A stretch of 64,000 nucleotides of DNA from Robiginitalea biformata HTCC2501. GTDB taxonomy: Bacteria; Bacteroidota; Bacteroidia; Flavobacteriales; Flavobacteriaceae. The position numbers and the translations under genes are program-made. Under the pieces are notes generated by a model that saw only the letters and a program-made list of their open reading frames with translations, ran no database searches and was not told the DNA's origin. The DNA is taken from contig NC_013222.1 of assembly GCF_000024125.1 (NCBI RefSeq), positions 310,001 through 374,000 of the forward strand, read 5' to 3'. This document shows, in pieces, positions 8,818-17,802 of this stretch (position 1 is the first letter of the stretch; every line of letters begins with the position of its first letter).

Positions 8818-9348
8818 CTATACTTTTTCCTTTATAAACTTCTTGCAAATCAAAAAAATCAGCCATGGCAATATTGTAAACTGAAGTACGGGAGACAGGC
8901 CCACTTCTACTATTGGCAATCGCGGCATGGCATCGGCATAGGACCAATCACCCCTAGCGGTATGCCAAACCTCAGCCAGGATCGCCCCGAAAAATCCGAC
9001 AAGGACCAAGAACAATATTCTTTTCAACCCCCAATTTTGCATCCAATACACATCTTTAAAAATGAGTCCGAATGCAAAAAGAAGTATGAATACCATCAAC
9101 ATATCGGCGACGGATGCCAAAGCACAGAAGGAAATATGTTTCAAATCGTATTCGAACCCTTCGTACAGTGGGCCCTGAGTTAGCTCCCATATAAAATTCA
9201 ACATAAAAGCCGTTACTGCCACTGCAAACACAAACCTCTTATATTCCCCTTCGTCTTTTACCTGTTTCGCAAAATATAAATAGCCCAAAATGACCAAAGT
9301 CAACACTATGGTGGGCACAACGAAAATGCCAAGGGTTAATTCTTCCAT
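8818..9348 (-). CDS. Five- or six-helix membrane protein of unknown function
   Basis: 176 residues with about five hydrophobic helices and conserved-looking polar sites inside or next to them (NFIWELTQGPLYEG, EVWHTARGDW). I do not recognise the family. The Trp/His/Glu-rich loop could bind a ligand or metal. The gene is isolated from its operon neighbours by a 143-bp gap upstream and a degraded gap downstream, each containing a similar long hairpin, so it may have been inserted as a unit. Confidence 0.7.
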   Translation of the reverse strand: MEELTLGIFVVPTIVLTLVILGYLYFAKQVKDEGEYKRFVFAVAVTAFMLNFIWELTQGPLYEGFEYDLKHISFCALASVADMLMVFILLFAFGLIFKDVYWMQNWGLKRILFLVLVGFFGAILAEVWHTARGDWSYADAMPRLPIVEVGLSPVLQFTILPWLIFLICKKFIKEKV

Positions 9349-9423
9349 TTATTTTCTATTTAGACTGCTTTTGTAGCACTAAAATTGGCGTTCAATTCTA
9401 TGGCCAATACCAACCGGATATTA

Positions 9424-9485
9424 CCTGAAAGGGAAGGGGCTAACCAACTAACCAACCAAACTAAATCGCCCCTTCCCATATCAGG
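9424..9485. repeat. GGGAAGGGGC hairpin, copy B
   Basis: Perfect 10-bp arms GGGAAGGGGC (9431-9440) and GCCCCTTCCC (9468-9477), with a loop rich in AACCAAC and outer CCTG/CAGG bases. It shares its core and flanks with copy A at 8659-8719. It lies between two operon genes and could affect mRNA processing or partial termination. Confidence 0.75.
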
Positions 9486-9491
9486 CTTTAA

Positions 9492-10010
9492 TTATTCGAT
9501 TACTTCCGCCACCTTTCCACAACTGAGCATTTGGGCGCCGTAATATGGGTTACGGATGTCCTCGACAGAGGATAACCAATAGGCGCCCCCATTCAAGGCC
9601 ATAGGACAAAAATCCTTATACAATTTGCCGGATGTTATTTTTCCTCTCAAAAGTGCTTCCATTTCAGTGCTCAGTTCTGAAAATGCTTTTCGCTGTACCT
9701 TTAAGATATCCGTAGCGGCAATCTTTTGTGATGCCGATAATGCGGCATCGGCACCTTCAACTTTACCAAGTGCTTCGTTCAACATCTCAGCACCCTTTTG
9801 GGCATCTCCAGGATTTGAACCGACCAGATCATTTTTTACGTGCTCATAATGTTCGTAGGCATAGGCCACATTCTCATTACCGAACTCAACAGGCGTTTGC
9901 TTCATTTCCATTTTGCTATGGTCATGGTTCAACTTTATCTTTTCCTGTGCGTAAGAAAAAGTAAGGGTCAGTATCACAACGGCTGAAACCCCGTTTTTCA
10001 AAATTTTCAT
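9492..10010 (-). CDS. Secreted DUF3347-domain protein
   Basis: The ATG at 10010 is preferred over an upstream TTG because it gives a normal signal peptide (MKILKNGVSAVVILTLTFSYA). The roughly 172-residue protein has a short His/Met-rich stretch (HDHSKMEMK), then a DUF3347 domain ending FCPMALNGGAYWLS...IRNPYYGAQMLSCG. The same module is fused to the adaptor at 239-2050 and recurs at 10488-11117. DUF3347 is associated with copper-efflux adaptors; a periplasmic copper-binding or transfer role is inferred. It starts 24 bp after the haem-binding gene. Confidence 0.87.
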   Translation of the reverse strand: MKILKNGVSAVVILTLTFSYAQEKIKLNHDHSKMEMKQTPVEFGNENVAYAYEHYEHVKNDLVGSNPGDAQKGAEMLNEALGKVEGADAALSASQKIAATDILKVQRKAFSELSTEMEALLRGKITSGKLYKDFCPMALNGGAYWLSSVEDIRNPYYGAQMLSCGKVAEVIE

Positions 10011-10034
10011 TGTTACCCTTTTTAAGTTATTCAA

Positions 10035-10487
10035 TTATAGACTGTCCTTTAATTTTGATACCCAATCCAAAACGATTTTCTTTTCGGTGTCCGAAAGTCT
10101 TGCATCCCTATGGATGAGGGTGTACGATGTAAGGGGCATTTCATCATCCTCGATTTGGCTTATAATGGATTTTAGTTTGCTATTCTTTCTTCGCGATGAA
10201 TAGGAATCCCATTCATTAAAATTCAATTCTTCCTTGCCATGCTCCACATGGTCTTCCAAGTACCACGCTACCGGTTGCACCTTGTTGTACCAAGGATAGT
10301 CGGTATTGTTACTGTGGCAGTCATAACAAGAGGTCTTAATGATGCTCTCAACATTTTTTGGCACCTCGTTTACGACCATAAAGTCCGTTTTTGGTACCAC
10401 ATCGCTTTTATTGCGTTCGGTGGGCACAAATTGGATGCCCACCAATGCAACCAGCAAAATCCATCCTGTGACCTTTACCGCCTTCAC
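10035..10487 (-). CDS. Haem-binding domain protein (c-type haem motif)
   Basis: 150 residues with an N-terminal membrane anchor (about 6-21) and a CYDCH haem-attachment motif at about residue 54, followed by SNNTDYPWYNKVQPVAWYLEDHV, the usual pattern of the small haem-binding domain family of Bacteroidota. It starts at a GTG directly abutting the TAA of the preceding DUF3347 gene. It is probably a membrane-anchored periplasmic electron carrier; Cu redox cycling is an inference from the operon. Confidence 0.88.
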   Translation of the reverse strand: MKAVKVTGWILLVALVGIQFVPTERNKSDVVPKTDFMVVNEVPKNVESIIKTSCYDCHSNNTDYPWYNKVQPVAWYLEDHVEHGKEELNFNEWDSYSSRRKNSKLKSIISQIEDDEMPLTSYTLIHRDARLSDTEKKIVLDWVSKLKDSL

Positions 10488-11117
10488 TTAATTGATCTGC
10501 TTTTGTACACTACCGCAGGTCATCATTTTACTTCCGTAATAAGGGTTTTTTATTTCTTCAGTGGCACTCAACCATTGTGCTCCCTTATTATTGTTGTACA
10601 TGGGACAATAGGCTTGGTAAAGTGTTCTTTCCGAACCTGTTATAGCCAATAGGTCAATGACATCTTTGCTCAAAATATCAAAGTGCTCGCGTTGGTGCCC
10701 GATGTCGCTTTTGGCTATATGTTCCGCATGCTCTGTGGCATCTTCAATAATGTCTGCTAACTCGGCCCGTTGTTGGACTGAAAATTTGCTCGTGTCAAAA
10801 TCCTTAAGACTACCTTCCAGCTTTTCCCCTGCCGTTGCTGCACCGTCTTTATCATCTGATACAAGGGCGTTTTTGAGCGCTAGATAATCCGCGACGACTT
10901 CTGATGACATCATAGCCATTCCGCCCTGGTTCATATTATCTTGGTCCATTTGTGAATGGTCTTCCATGGTACCGTCCATGTGGCCGCTGTCATCCAGATG
11001 TTCGGTATTGTGGCCTTCTTGGTTTTCTTGCTCCTTATTCTTGTCTTTACAAGATGTGGCCATTAGGGCTATGATTGCCATGGCCAAGATTCCGGTTGTT
11101 ACGTTTGCTTTTTTCAT
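10488..11117 (-). CDS. DUF3347 lipoprotein
   Basis: 209 residues with a lipoprotein signal (lipobox MATSC, Cys about 23), an acidic His/Met-rich linker (HNTEHLDDSGHMDGTMEDHSQM and similar), and a DUF3347 domain ending YCPMYNNNKGAQWLS...IKNPYYGSKMMTCG. The His/Met residues are typical periplasmic copper ligands. It abuts the haem-binding gene with no gap. This is the third DUF3347 module in the operon; a periplasmic copper reservoir feeding the CusB-type adaptor is the likeliest role. Confidence 0.88.
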   Translation of the reverse strand: MKKANVTTGILAMAIIALMATSCKDKNKEQENQEGHNTEHLDDSGHMDGTMEDHSQMDQDNMNQGGMAMMSSEVVADYLALKNALVSDDKDGAATAGEKLEGSLKDFDTSKFSVQQRAELADIIEDATEHAEHIAKSDIGHQREHFDILSKDVIDLLAITGSERTLYQAYCPMYNNNKGAQWLSATEEIKNPYYGSKMMTCGSVQKQIN

Positions 11118-11137
11118 TTTCGGTTTTGATTTTAGAT

Positions 11138-11605
11138 TTACAGTTTAAAATTTGTTTGTCCGATATTGTCAAGGACCTTTTTTAGATTTTCCTTTGTTTT
11201 TTTTGCTATTTCTTCGACATCCTTTTTAAGGGAAGAAGACCAGGTAACCGAAGTATCCTCCATTGAAACCTCTACCACCGATTCATCCTCTATCTCTTTA
11301 ATGGTCACGTTACAGGGAAACAAGATGCCCATTTGAATATCGTTGGCGATTAGGTCAGCGGCGGTATCTTGGTCACAGACCAAGAGAATAAGATGCTTGG
11401 GCATATCTTTCATTATTACGCCCAAATATTCCTTAACATCGAATTCGGCCACGATATCAAGGCCCAACCTATCAAGTTGATCCTTCACATTCTTGACCGC
11501 TTCCCCAAAAGTGAGATTATATCTTTCTGTTACACAATAGCGGGTATTCATGCTCTCGCTATAATTTTGATTGGGAATCTCCCTTTTGTCTTTGCCGTTT
11601 TCCAT
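11138..11605 (-). CDS. DUF302-domain protein, copy 1
   Basis: 155 residues, cytosolic in appearance. The DUF302 fold is suggested by RYNLTFGEAVKNVKDQLDRLGL...EFDVKEYLG and later LLVCDQDTAADLIANDIQMGILFPCNVTIKE. The central FPCNV Cys is shared with copy 2. DUF302 proteins are small dimeric alpha/beta proteins often beside metal or sulfur genes; the activity is unknown. It lies 10 bp after copy 2 and 20 bp before the DUF3347 lipoprotein gene. Confidence 0.85.
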   Translation of the reverse strand: MENGKDKREIPNQNYSESMNTRYCVTERYNLTFGEAVKNVKDQLDRLGLDIVAEFDVKEYLGVIMKDMPKHLILLVCDQDTAADLIANDIQMGILFPCNVTIKEIEDESVVEVSMEDTSVTWSSSLKKDVEEIAKKTKENLKKVLDNIGQTNFKL

Positions 11606-11615
11606 CCTCTCGTTT

Positions 11616-12002
11616 TTAAAGTTTTCCGATCACATGCTCAAGCCTGGAAGTTATCTCATCGGCCACCTCGGTCAATTTTTCATTTTCTACTGCTTGCATC
11701 GAGGCCATCGGGTTTACCGCGGCAACTTCTACCGTACATTCCTCGATTTCCTGCACGATTACGTTGCAAGGAAGCATAGTGCCTATCTTATCTTCGGCCT
11801 CCAATGCTTTATGTGCGTAGGGCGGGTTACAGGCACCCAGAATTTTATACTTTTTGAAATCGACGTCCAATTTCTTTTTCAAGGTTTCCTTGACATCGAT
11901 TTCGGTCAGAATACCAAAACCTTCGTTTTTTAGTTCCTCGGTAACCTTTTCGATTACTTTGTCAAAGTCTTCGTTCAGCGTTTTATTGAAATAATAGTTC
12001 AT
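11616..12002 (-). CDS. DUF302-domain protein, copy 2
   Basis: The start is placed at the ATG at 12002 (MNYYFNKTLNEDFDKVIEKV), which opens with the first DUF302 strand; the longer frame overlaps the SHOCT gene. The roughly 128-residue protein includes LGACNPPYAHKALEAEDKIG and MLPCNVIVQEIEE, the usual DUF302 core. It is a diverged tandem partner of the gene at 11138-11605. Confidence 0.87.
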   Translation of the reverse strand: MNYYFNKTLNEDFDKVIEKVTEELKNEGFGILTEIDVKETLKKKLDVDFKKYKILGACNPPYAHKALEAEDKIGTMLPCNVIVQEIEECTVEVAAVNPMASMQAVENEKLTEVADEITSRLEHVIGKL

Positions 12003-12006
12003 CTTC

Positions 12007-12198
12007 TTAGTTTTTAGAATTAATCGTTCGTTTTTGTTCTTCGTATTCCTCTTTTGACATTTCGCCCTTTGCGAAACGGTTGTCAAGGATAGCCATTGGA
12101 TTTTCCTTGCTTTTAGAGCTTCGCGGACTTCCTCCTCTGAAAAGGAATATGGCCAATATCAAAATGATCGGTATCAGTATCCACCACCACATCATCAT
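12007..12198 (-). CDS. Small SHOCT-domain membrane protein
   Basis: 63 residues: one N-terminal membrane helix (MMMWWWILIPIILILAIFLF) and a C-terminal SHOCT motif (AILDNRFAKGEMSKEEYEEQKRTI). SHOCT modules are short helical segments thought to mediate oligomerisation. It is similar in design to the protein at 27061-27279. It sits 4 bp before the DUF302 gene. Confidence 0.85.
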   Translation of the reverse strand: MMMWWWILIPIILILAIFLFRGGSPRSSKSKENPMAILDNRFAKGEMSKEEYEEQKRTINSKN

Positions 12199-12255
12199 AG
12201 CTGTATCTTTTAATTGTTACATAAATTGTTCTCATTTCCAATGGAATTCGGGTGT

Positions 12256-12816
12256 TTACTGCCCTTTATTCTTCATTTTCTCTTTCATTTTTTGCATCAT
12301 TCCGGGATTTTTTTCCATCATCTTCTGCATCATTTCTTCCATCATGTCAGGATTTGCTTCCATCATTTTTTTCATTCTTTCCTTCATTTCCTTTTTCATC
12401 ATTTCATTGTTGTGCATTTTTTCCATCATCATCTTGCGGCCCTTTTCGCTTTCCATCATTTTATCCAGCATTTTGGAATGCATCTTTTTTTTCATTTCAG
12501 GATTCTTTTCCATCATTTGCTGCATATGGGCCTGCATTTTTTCCTTCATTTCAGGATTCTTGTCCATCATCATTTTCATATTTCCCGACTCCATCTGTTC
12601 CATATGGGTCTTCATCAATATCTTTTTGGCCTCTTCGTTTTTCCGAGCCTCACTGATGAAGTTTGTAAACTGTACCGGGTTCGAGATAATTTCCTGGTAA
12701 ATGGCATTTCTATTTTCTTCGACCTGCATGGTCTCGGAAGCATTGAAAGTTGATTTGCATCCCGTAATTGTTCCAATAAATCCGATTACTACTAAAATCT
12801 TTACTGTCGTTTTCAT
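12256..12816 (-). CDS. Methionine-rich lipoprotein
   Basis: The ATG at 12816 is preferred over an upstream TTG. The signal peptide ends in a lipobox (GTITGCKS). After a short globular region (about 25-75), the rest consists of repeated Met/Lys/Glu segments such as NPEMKEKMQ and MMEKNPEM, strongly suggesting a long helix with Met thioether ligands for Cu(I) or Ag(I). The same plan occurs at 26057-26533. It is probably a surface or periplasmic metal sponge; no enzyme motif is visible. Confidence 0.8.
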   Translation of the reverse strand: MKTTVKILVVIGFIGTITGCKSTFNASETMQVEENRNAIYQEIISNPVQFTNFISEARKNEEAKKILMKTHMEQMESGNMKMMMDKNPEMKEKMQAHMQQMMEKNPEMKKKMHSKMLDKMMESEKGRKMMMEKMHNNEMMKKEMKERMKKMMEANPDMMEEMMQKMMEKNPGMMQKMKEKMKNKGQ

Positions 12817-12873
12817 GTTTTCCAATATTTTGGATTAATAAATCTTCTATACTGTGTCCGATTTTATATCGGA

Positions 12874-14166
12874 CTAATCTTTTCTTTTCAAAAACCATTT
12901 TTCCCCTGTAAATATGAGTACCATCAGTACTGCTGCCACGACTACCACCAGTATATCGCTCAATGCCTTTATATACAGAAAAGCTCCCAGAACGATAAAA
13001 TCCAGAAAGATGGCAGTTGCGATTATGTAGGTATTTGCCTTTATTTCCTTTTTCAGATTTTTTAAGATGCCCCAATGGATTCCGATATCCATAATCAGAT
13101 AGAGGATCGCCCCCAAGGAGGCGATTCGTGTGAGGTCGAACAAAACGGTCAAGGTGATGGCTAAGACAACGGTGTATACCAACATATGCCTTTGGATACC
13201 ACCCGACATACCAAAATGGTTATGGGGAATAAGCTCCATATCGGTAAGCATGGCCGTCATTCTAGATACCGCAAAAACACTTGCCACGACTCCGGAAATC
13301 GTGGCTACAATTGCGATACCTACCGTAAACCAAAGACCATACTTGCCAAAGGCCGGTTTTGACGCTTCTGCCAATGAGTAATCTTTGGCTTTTATAATTT
13401 CTTCTATGGAAAGATTAGATGATACCGCAAACGCGACCAATAGGTATACCAAGGTGCAAATGCCCAAAGAAATGATAATGGCCCTGCCTACATTTTTATT
13501 TGGATTTACAATTTCGTCCCCGCTATTGGTTATCGTGGTAAACCCCTTGTACGCCAAAATCGATAAGGCCAAAGCCCCTAAATAACTTGTTATTGGATAC
13601 TCGCCCAAATCGCCGGATGGTAGTACCTCGCCAAAAGAATATCCGGCGGCCCAAAGTCCACCAATGGCAAAAATGGAAATACCGCCAATCTTCAAGATGG
13701 CCATGACCAAGGATGATTTGCCAATAACATTGTTTCCTGAAATATTGATCAAAAAGGCTACGACCAATAGCAGAACACCCAAAATCGGAACCCAAATACT
13801 ATCATCGCCCACATCGAACAATTGTAAAGTATACGAGCCAAATGTTCGTGCGACCAGACTTTCATTAATGACCATTGAGAAGGCCATCAATAAGGCTCCG
13901 GAAGCGGTCAATGCACTCTTACCATAAATCTTTTTCAGGTAATTGGCTATTCCACCTGCGGATGGATAGGCATTTGACATTTTTATATAGGAGTATGCAC
14001 TAAACCCTGAAATAATGGCACCGACCAAAAATGCAATGGGAAACCATTGCCCGGATAACTCAGCCACTTGGCCCAAAAGGGCAAAAATTCCCGCACCGAT
14101 CATTACACCCGTACCCAAGGATACAGCTCCGGTCAAGCTCAGGCTATTTTTTTTGTATTGTGCCAT
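12874..14166 (-). CDS. APC-family permease
   Basis: 430 residues with about 12 membrane helices. The first helix carries SLTGAVSLGTGVMIGAGIFALLGQ-type sequence typical of amino acid-polyamine-organocation transporters, and the next is rich in Gly/Ser (YPSAGGIANYLKKIYG). The substrate is unknown; amino acids are the usual cargo. It sits 3 bp after the multicopper oxidase gene, so it is firmly within the operon, perhaps to import a ligand or to export a metal-amino acid complex (inference). Confidence 0.88.
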   Translation of the reverse strand: MAQYKKNSLSLTGAVSLGTGVMIGAGIFALLGQVAELSGQWFPIAFLVGAIISGFSAYSYIKMSNAYPSAGGIANYLKKIYGKSALTASGALLMAFSMVINESLVARTFGSYTLQLFDVGDDSIWVPILGVLLLVVAFLINISGNNVIGKSSLVMAILKIGGISIFAIGGLWAAGYSFGEVLPSGDLGEYPITSYLGALALSILAYKGFTTITNSGDEIVNPNKNVGRAIIISLGICTLVYLLVAFAVSSNLSIEEIIKAKDYSLAEASKPAFGKYGLWFTVGIAIVATISGVVASVFAVSRMTAMLTDMELIPHNHFGMSGGIQRHMLVYTVVLAITLTVLFDLTRIASLGAILYLIMDIGIHWGILKNLKKEIKANTYIIATAIFLDFIVLGAFLYIKALSDILVVVVAAVLMVLIFTGEKWFLKRKD

Positions 14167-14169
14167 TAG

Positions 14170-16506
14170 TTAAAATCTTAATGACAGGCCACCACCCGCG
14201 CCGAAGCGGTTGTCGTAACTTCCCATTAACGAAAAATCCCTACTTAAAACAAATTCGAGGCCTACTTGCCAGGTAACCTCTTTTTCAAAATCGGTTCCTG
14301 GTTCAAAGTCATTGACCCAACCAAAATCCATTTGATATTCATATTCACCATAGAGGGCCACATTTCTAAAAATCATCGTGGCTGTAGATAATGAAATGGT
14401 AGGTCGCAATTTGTTATCGATGCGTAAATCTGAATCGATTAACAGTGGAAGCAAATAGCGTACACCCACGACACCTGTTGTGGAAATCTCATCCATACTA
14501 TCTTCCATCTCATTTTCCATGTTTACTCCTCCAAACACCCTGAAGTAGCTATTGAGCCAACGTTCATATGTAAACTCAGCTTCCAAGTTTTCGTTCCAAC
14601 CGTATTCGCCACGAAGGATAAACTGATTGCGAATGTTGGTGGCCGTAAGAAAAAGTTCGCTCAGGTGACTGGCCGTCGTTACCTCGCCCCACGTCCAGAT
14701 GTGGTCAGCTTCAGTAGTCAAGTTGGAAAGTGGATAGCCCATTAAGCGTTCATCACGAGGGGTATCATAACTGAACACTCTCGCCATACCACTATTCATA
14801 TGGTAAAGAACGTGGCAATGGAAGAACCAGTCGCCGTACTCAACAGCGTCAAATTCGATAACTACTTTCTGCATCGGTGCGACGTTTACCGTATGTTTCA
14901 ACGGACTGCGATCACCATTTTCATTCAGCACCCTAAAAAAGTGCCCGTGCAGGTGCATCGGGTGGTGCATCATCGTCATATTGTTAAGTGTAATGCGCAC
15001 GACTTCGCCCTGATTGATTTTAATCTTATCGGTTTCCGAAAGCGGCACACCGTTGATTGACCAAACGTAGCGGTTCATATTCCCGGTAAGGTTGAACAGC
15101 ATCTCTCGCACAGGTTTGCCCTCTTCAAACTCGGTAGTGCCGGGAGCTTCTAGATAATGATAGTTGAACTCTGGATTACCACCTGTTTTCATATTATCAC
15201 CGATCACTTTGTCCTGCGGCACCATATAGCCCATATTCATTCCACCGTCCATTTGCATTTTGTCTTCCTTCAACTTCATATCCTGATGAGCCATTCCGTC
15301 GCCCTTCATTTTGGTGGAATCTTTGTCCTTTTTCATCCCATCCATTTGCATTCCATCCATCTTCATGGCATATTTCATCATCTTTTTAATGGAATCGTTT
15401 TTTGAAGGATTCAACTTAGCGGCAGGGGCACCCATCTTCATATCCATTGACATGAGTTGCTGCATTTGTTTTATAAGGTCAGGTACGGGTACATCGGGTG
15501 CCTTGAAGATATCGCCTGTCCCCATATAGGCGGAAGCCTGTCCGGAACCGTCTTGTGAGGTGACACGGATTTCCAATTTACCGCTTTCGGGAACGGTTAC
15601 GATAAAGTCATAGGTTTCGGCAACGCCGATAAGGGTTTTATTTTTCTTTACGGGGACTACGTCCAAACCGTCCGCAGAAATCAGCATAGGGTCCTCGCCC
15701 CCAAACGTGAGCCAGAAGTAGGTGGCAGCCGCGGCATTTACAAATCGTACACGGACCTTTTCGCCAGGTTTGAAATCGGGATAGTTCTGTTCTGCCCGTC
15801 CGTTGATAAAGAACAGGTCATAATAATTGTCAAGTATGGCCATATCGGGCATACGCTGCCACATCATTTTCAGTTTGGCACCAACGGCACCCTTGGCAAT
15901 AACCTTATCCCAGCTTTGTACCTGGTTTTTCTTGATGAGATACCATTCATTGCCCCGCTTTAAATTTTTAAGCTGCGTTTTAGGATTTTCGTCCATCCAA
16001 TCGGAAAGGACAAGCACTAAATCTTTATCATATTCCAAATCAGTATCTTTAGGATTGATTTGGATTGAGCCATAAACGCCCCTTTGTTCTTGTAGACCTG
16101 TATGTGAATGGTACCAGTAAGTACCTGATTGCTTTAGCGCAAATTTGTATTGTTGGGTTTCGCCCGGTTTTATGGGTGGTGTTGTGAGATAAGGAACGCC
16201 ATCGTAAAAGTTTGGAAGAATTAAACCGTGCCAATGCACGGAGGTCTCCTCATCCATTTTGTTGGTCACGTTGATAATGGCGAATTCACCTTCGTTAAAT
16301 TCAAGATTTGGCCCGGGAATACCACCATTTATAGTCATCGCCTTTACATCCTTCCCTGTATAGTTGACCGTTTCGTAACCAATGGTCAAATCATAGACCC
16401 GTTCTGGCCAGTTGTCAATGTTTTCTTCAGTGTCGTTCGCTACGAATTGTGCATTGATTGCCAGTGACATCAAAGAAATCAGTAGTGTCGTTATTTTAGT
16501 ATTCAT
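14170..16506 (-). CDS. Multicopper oxidase (CopA-like) fused to a CopB-like outer-membrane domain
   Basis: 778 residues with a signal peptide (about 1-19). The oxidase part has all four copper-binding motifs: HWHG (about 91), HSH (about 133), HPMHLHG (about 520) and HCHVLYHMNSGM (about 568). A Met/His/Lys-rich insert (about 350-440; repeats such as KMDGMQMDGMKKDKDS) is typical of copper oxidases. Beyond about 600, the C-terminus resembles CopB-type beta-strands (TGVVGVRYLLPLLIDSDLRI) and ends in Phe, as outer-membrane barrels do. It likely oxidises Cu(I) in the periplasm. Ordinary CopA is about 600 residues, so the CopB-like tail is an unusual fusion. It follows the TolC gene by 78 bp. Confidence 0.9.
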   Translation of the reverse strand: MNTKITTLLISLMSLAINAQFVANDTEENIDNWPERVYDLTIGYETVNYTGKDVKAMTINGGIPGPNLEFNEGEFAIINVTNKMDEETSVHWHGLILPNFYDGVPYLTTPPIKPGETQQYKFALKQSGTYWYHSHTGLQEQRGVYGSIQINPKDTDLEYDKDLVLVLSDWMDENPKTQLKNLKRGNEWYLIKKNQVQSWDKVIAKGAVGAKLKMMWQRMPDMAILDNYYDLFFINGRAEQNYPDFKPGEKVRVRFVNAAAATYFWLTFGGEDPMLISADGLDVVPVKKNKTLIGVAETYDFIVTVPESGKLEIRVTSQDGSGQASAYMGTGDIFKAPDVPVPDLIKQMQQLMSMDMKMGAPAAKLNPSKNDSIKKMMKYAMKMDGMQMDGMKKDKDSTKMKGDGMAHQDMKLKEDKMQMDGGMNMGYMVPQDKVIGDNMKTGGNPEFNYHYLEAPGTTEFEEGKPVREMLFNLTGNMNRYVWSINGVPLSETDKIKINQGEVVRITLNNMTMMHHPMHLHGHFFRVLNENGDRSPLKHTVNVAPMQKVVIEFDAVEYGDWFFHCHVLYHMNSGMARVFSYDTPRDERLMGYPLSNLTTEADHIWTWGEVTTASHLSELFLTATNIRNQFILRGEYGWNENLEAEFTYERWLNSYFRVFGGVNMENEMEDSMDEISTTGVVGVRYLLPLLIDSDLRIDNKLRPTISLSTATMIFRNVALYGEYEYQMDFGWVNDFEPGTDFEKEVTWQVGLEFVLSRDFSLMGSYDNRFGAGGGLSLRF

Positions 16507-16584
16507 AGGTGTTAATTTTTAAGTTCACAGTCAATAGAAAATAACCGTTCAGTTGCTCATGCCTTACCCTATGTGATTCTATTT

Positions 16585-17802
16585 CTAACTTTTTAAGTAA
16601 TTGATGTTCGACGATTGTATATAGTATCCTTTAATGGATTCGATTTGATTTATCTGGAACTTCAATTGCAGTTCCTGAACATCGAGTACATCATTAAAAT
16701 CAATAGTTCCCGTTTCGTAACTTTTAATAAGGATTTTTTCTGCTTCGATGGCTTTATCTATATTTCTCTGTTGCACATTAAAGCGTATCCTATTTGCATC
16801 CCTTTGGTTGATCGCTTCGCTCAACAAGGTTTTCAGTTTGTTAGTTCTTTCGGCCTTCTGCGCGGTGATTTCCTGTTGCCGCAGCTCATTCTGTTTTGAA
16901 ATGGATTGATACTTGTTATTGAAAATGGGTATGGACAAGGAAACCATCGGCATTACGATATCCTTTCCGTTATCGCTGAAGTCCATCGCGGGCCGTTCAG
17001 CGACAGGTATATAATCGAGTCCAAAACCAAGATCGGGCAATGCCTCTTTTTGATTCAACAGCTCGGATTTTTCTACAGATTCGTACAATTTGTCGTACTT
17101 AACAAGTTCCGGATGTAATTGAAGATCTCCTTCTGCAAAAACAGGATCTACTTCGGGTATGGTAAATTCATAATACACATCGACCTGTGTATTTTCCTCC
17201 CTGTTGAGCAGATTGTTGAACAAGGTTTGCTCGGCCTGATATTCCTCACTTAAGACTTCTTTGCTTTGTTCCAGTTCATTCTGACGTATCTGTAATCTAA
17301 GCACATCTACAGCGGAGGCTTTACCTACTTCGACCGAGGTCAAGGCCAGTCGTTCATAGGTTTCCAATAGTTCGATATTTTCATCGAGCACCTTTTGTTT
17401 TGCACGGATTGCAAAGAGGCGATAGTAGGATTGGGAAACGGCCAAGGTCAATTTTCGCTTGGCGATGACCAGATCTTCATATTGTGCATCGGCTAGTGAA
17501 CTGGCATAATTTTCCCGTGCGGTAATCGTGCCGAACCAAGGGATCATTTGCTTGGCGGAAAACCTTGCCTTTTGGGCACCTGTTCGAGTTTCCGGTTCAC
17601 TGGCAAAGACTCCCGCACTTATTTCCGTATTAGGAAACGTTTTGACCTCATTGATTTTTTCCGAGGCGATATTGTAGCGCAGTTCATAGGCCTGAATCTC
17701 AGGGTTGTTCAATTCGGCCTGCTCAATCAAACTTTCCAACTCCTGTGCATTAATAGCAGCAATGGACATGATTCCTAAAAAGAGCTGTACGTATTTTTTC
17801 AT
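16585..17802 (-). CDS. TolC-family outer-membrane efflux protein
   Basis: The start is set at the ATG at 17802 (MKKYVQLFLGIMSIAAINAQ, signal peptide), which overlaps the stop of the RND pump gene by 4 bp. The roughly 405-residue protein has the TolC repeat pattern of long coiled-coil helices (LAVSQSYYRLFAIRAKQKVL...ERLALTSVEVGKASAVDVLR and a second set near the C-terminus). It forms the exit duct of the tripartite Cus-type pump. Coupled translation with the pump is clear from the overlap. Confidence 0.92.
   Translation of the reverse strand: MKKYVQLFLGIMSIAAINAQELESLIEQAELNNPEIQAYELRYNIASEKINEVKTFPNTEISAGVFASEPETRTGAQKARFSAKQMIPWFGTITARENYASSLADAQYEDLVIAKRKLTLAVSQSYYRLFAIRAKQKVLDENIELLETYERLALTSVEVGKASAVDVLRLQIRQNELEQSKEVLSEEYQAEQTLFNNLLNREENTQVDVYYEFTIPEVDPVFAEGDLQLHPELVKYDKLYESVEKSELLNQKEALPDLGFGLDYIPVAERPAMDFSDNGKDIVMPMVSLSIPIFNNKYQSISKQNELRQQEITAQKAERTNKLKTLLSEAINQRDANRIRFNVQQRNIDKAIEAEKILIKSYETGTIDFNDVLDVQELQLKFQINQIESIKGYYIQSSNINYLKS

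Noticed and set aside
12214-12753. Long plus-strand frames rich in His/Phe opposite the Met-rich lipoprotein gene
   Set aside because: They are antisense shadows of repeated Met codons (CAT/ATG); the minus-strand gene has a lipobox and proper start.
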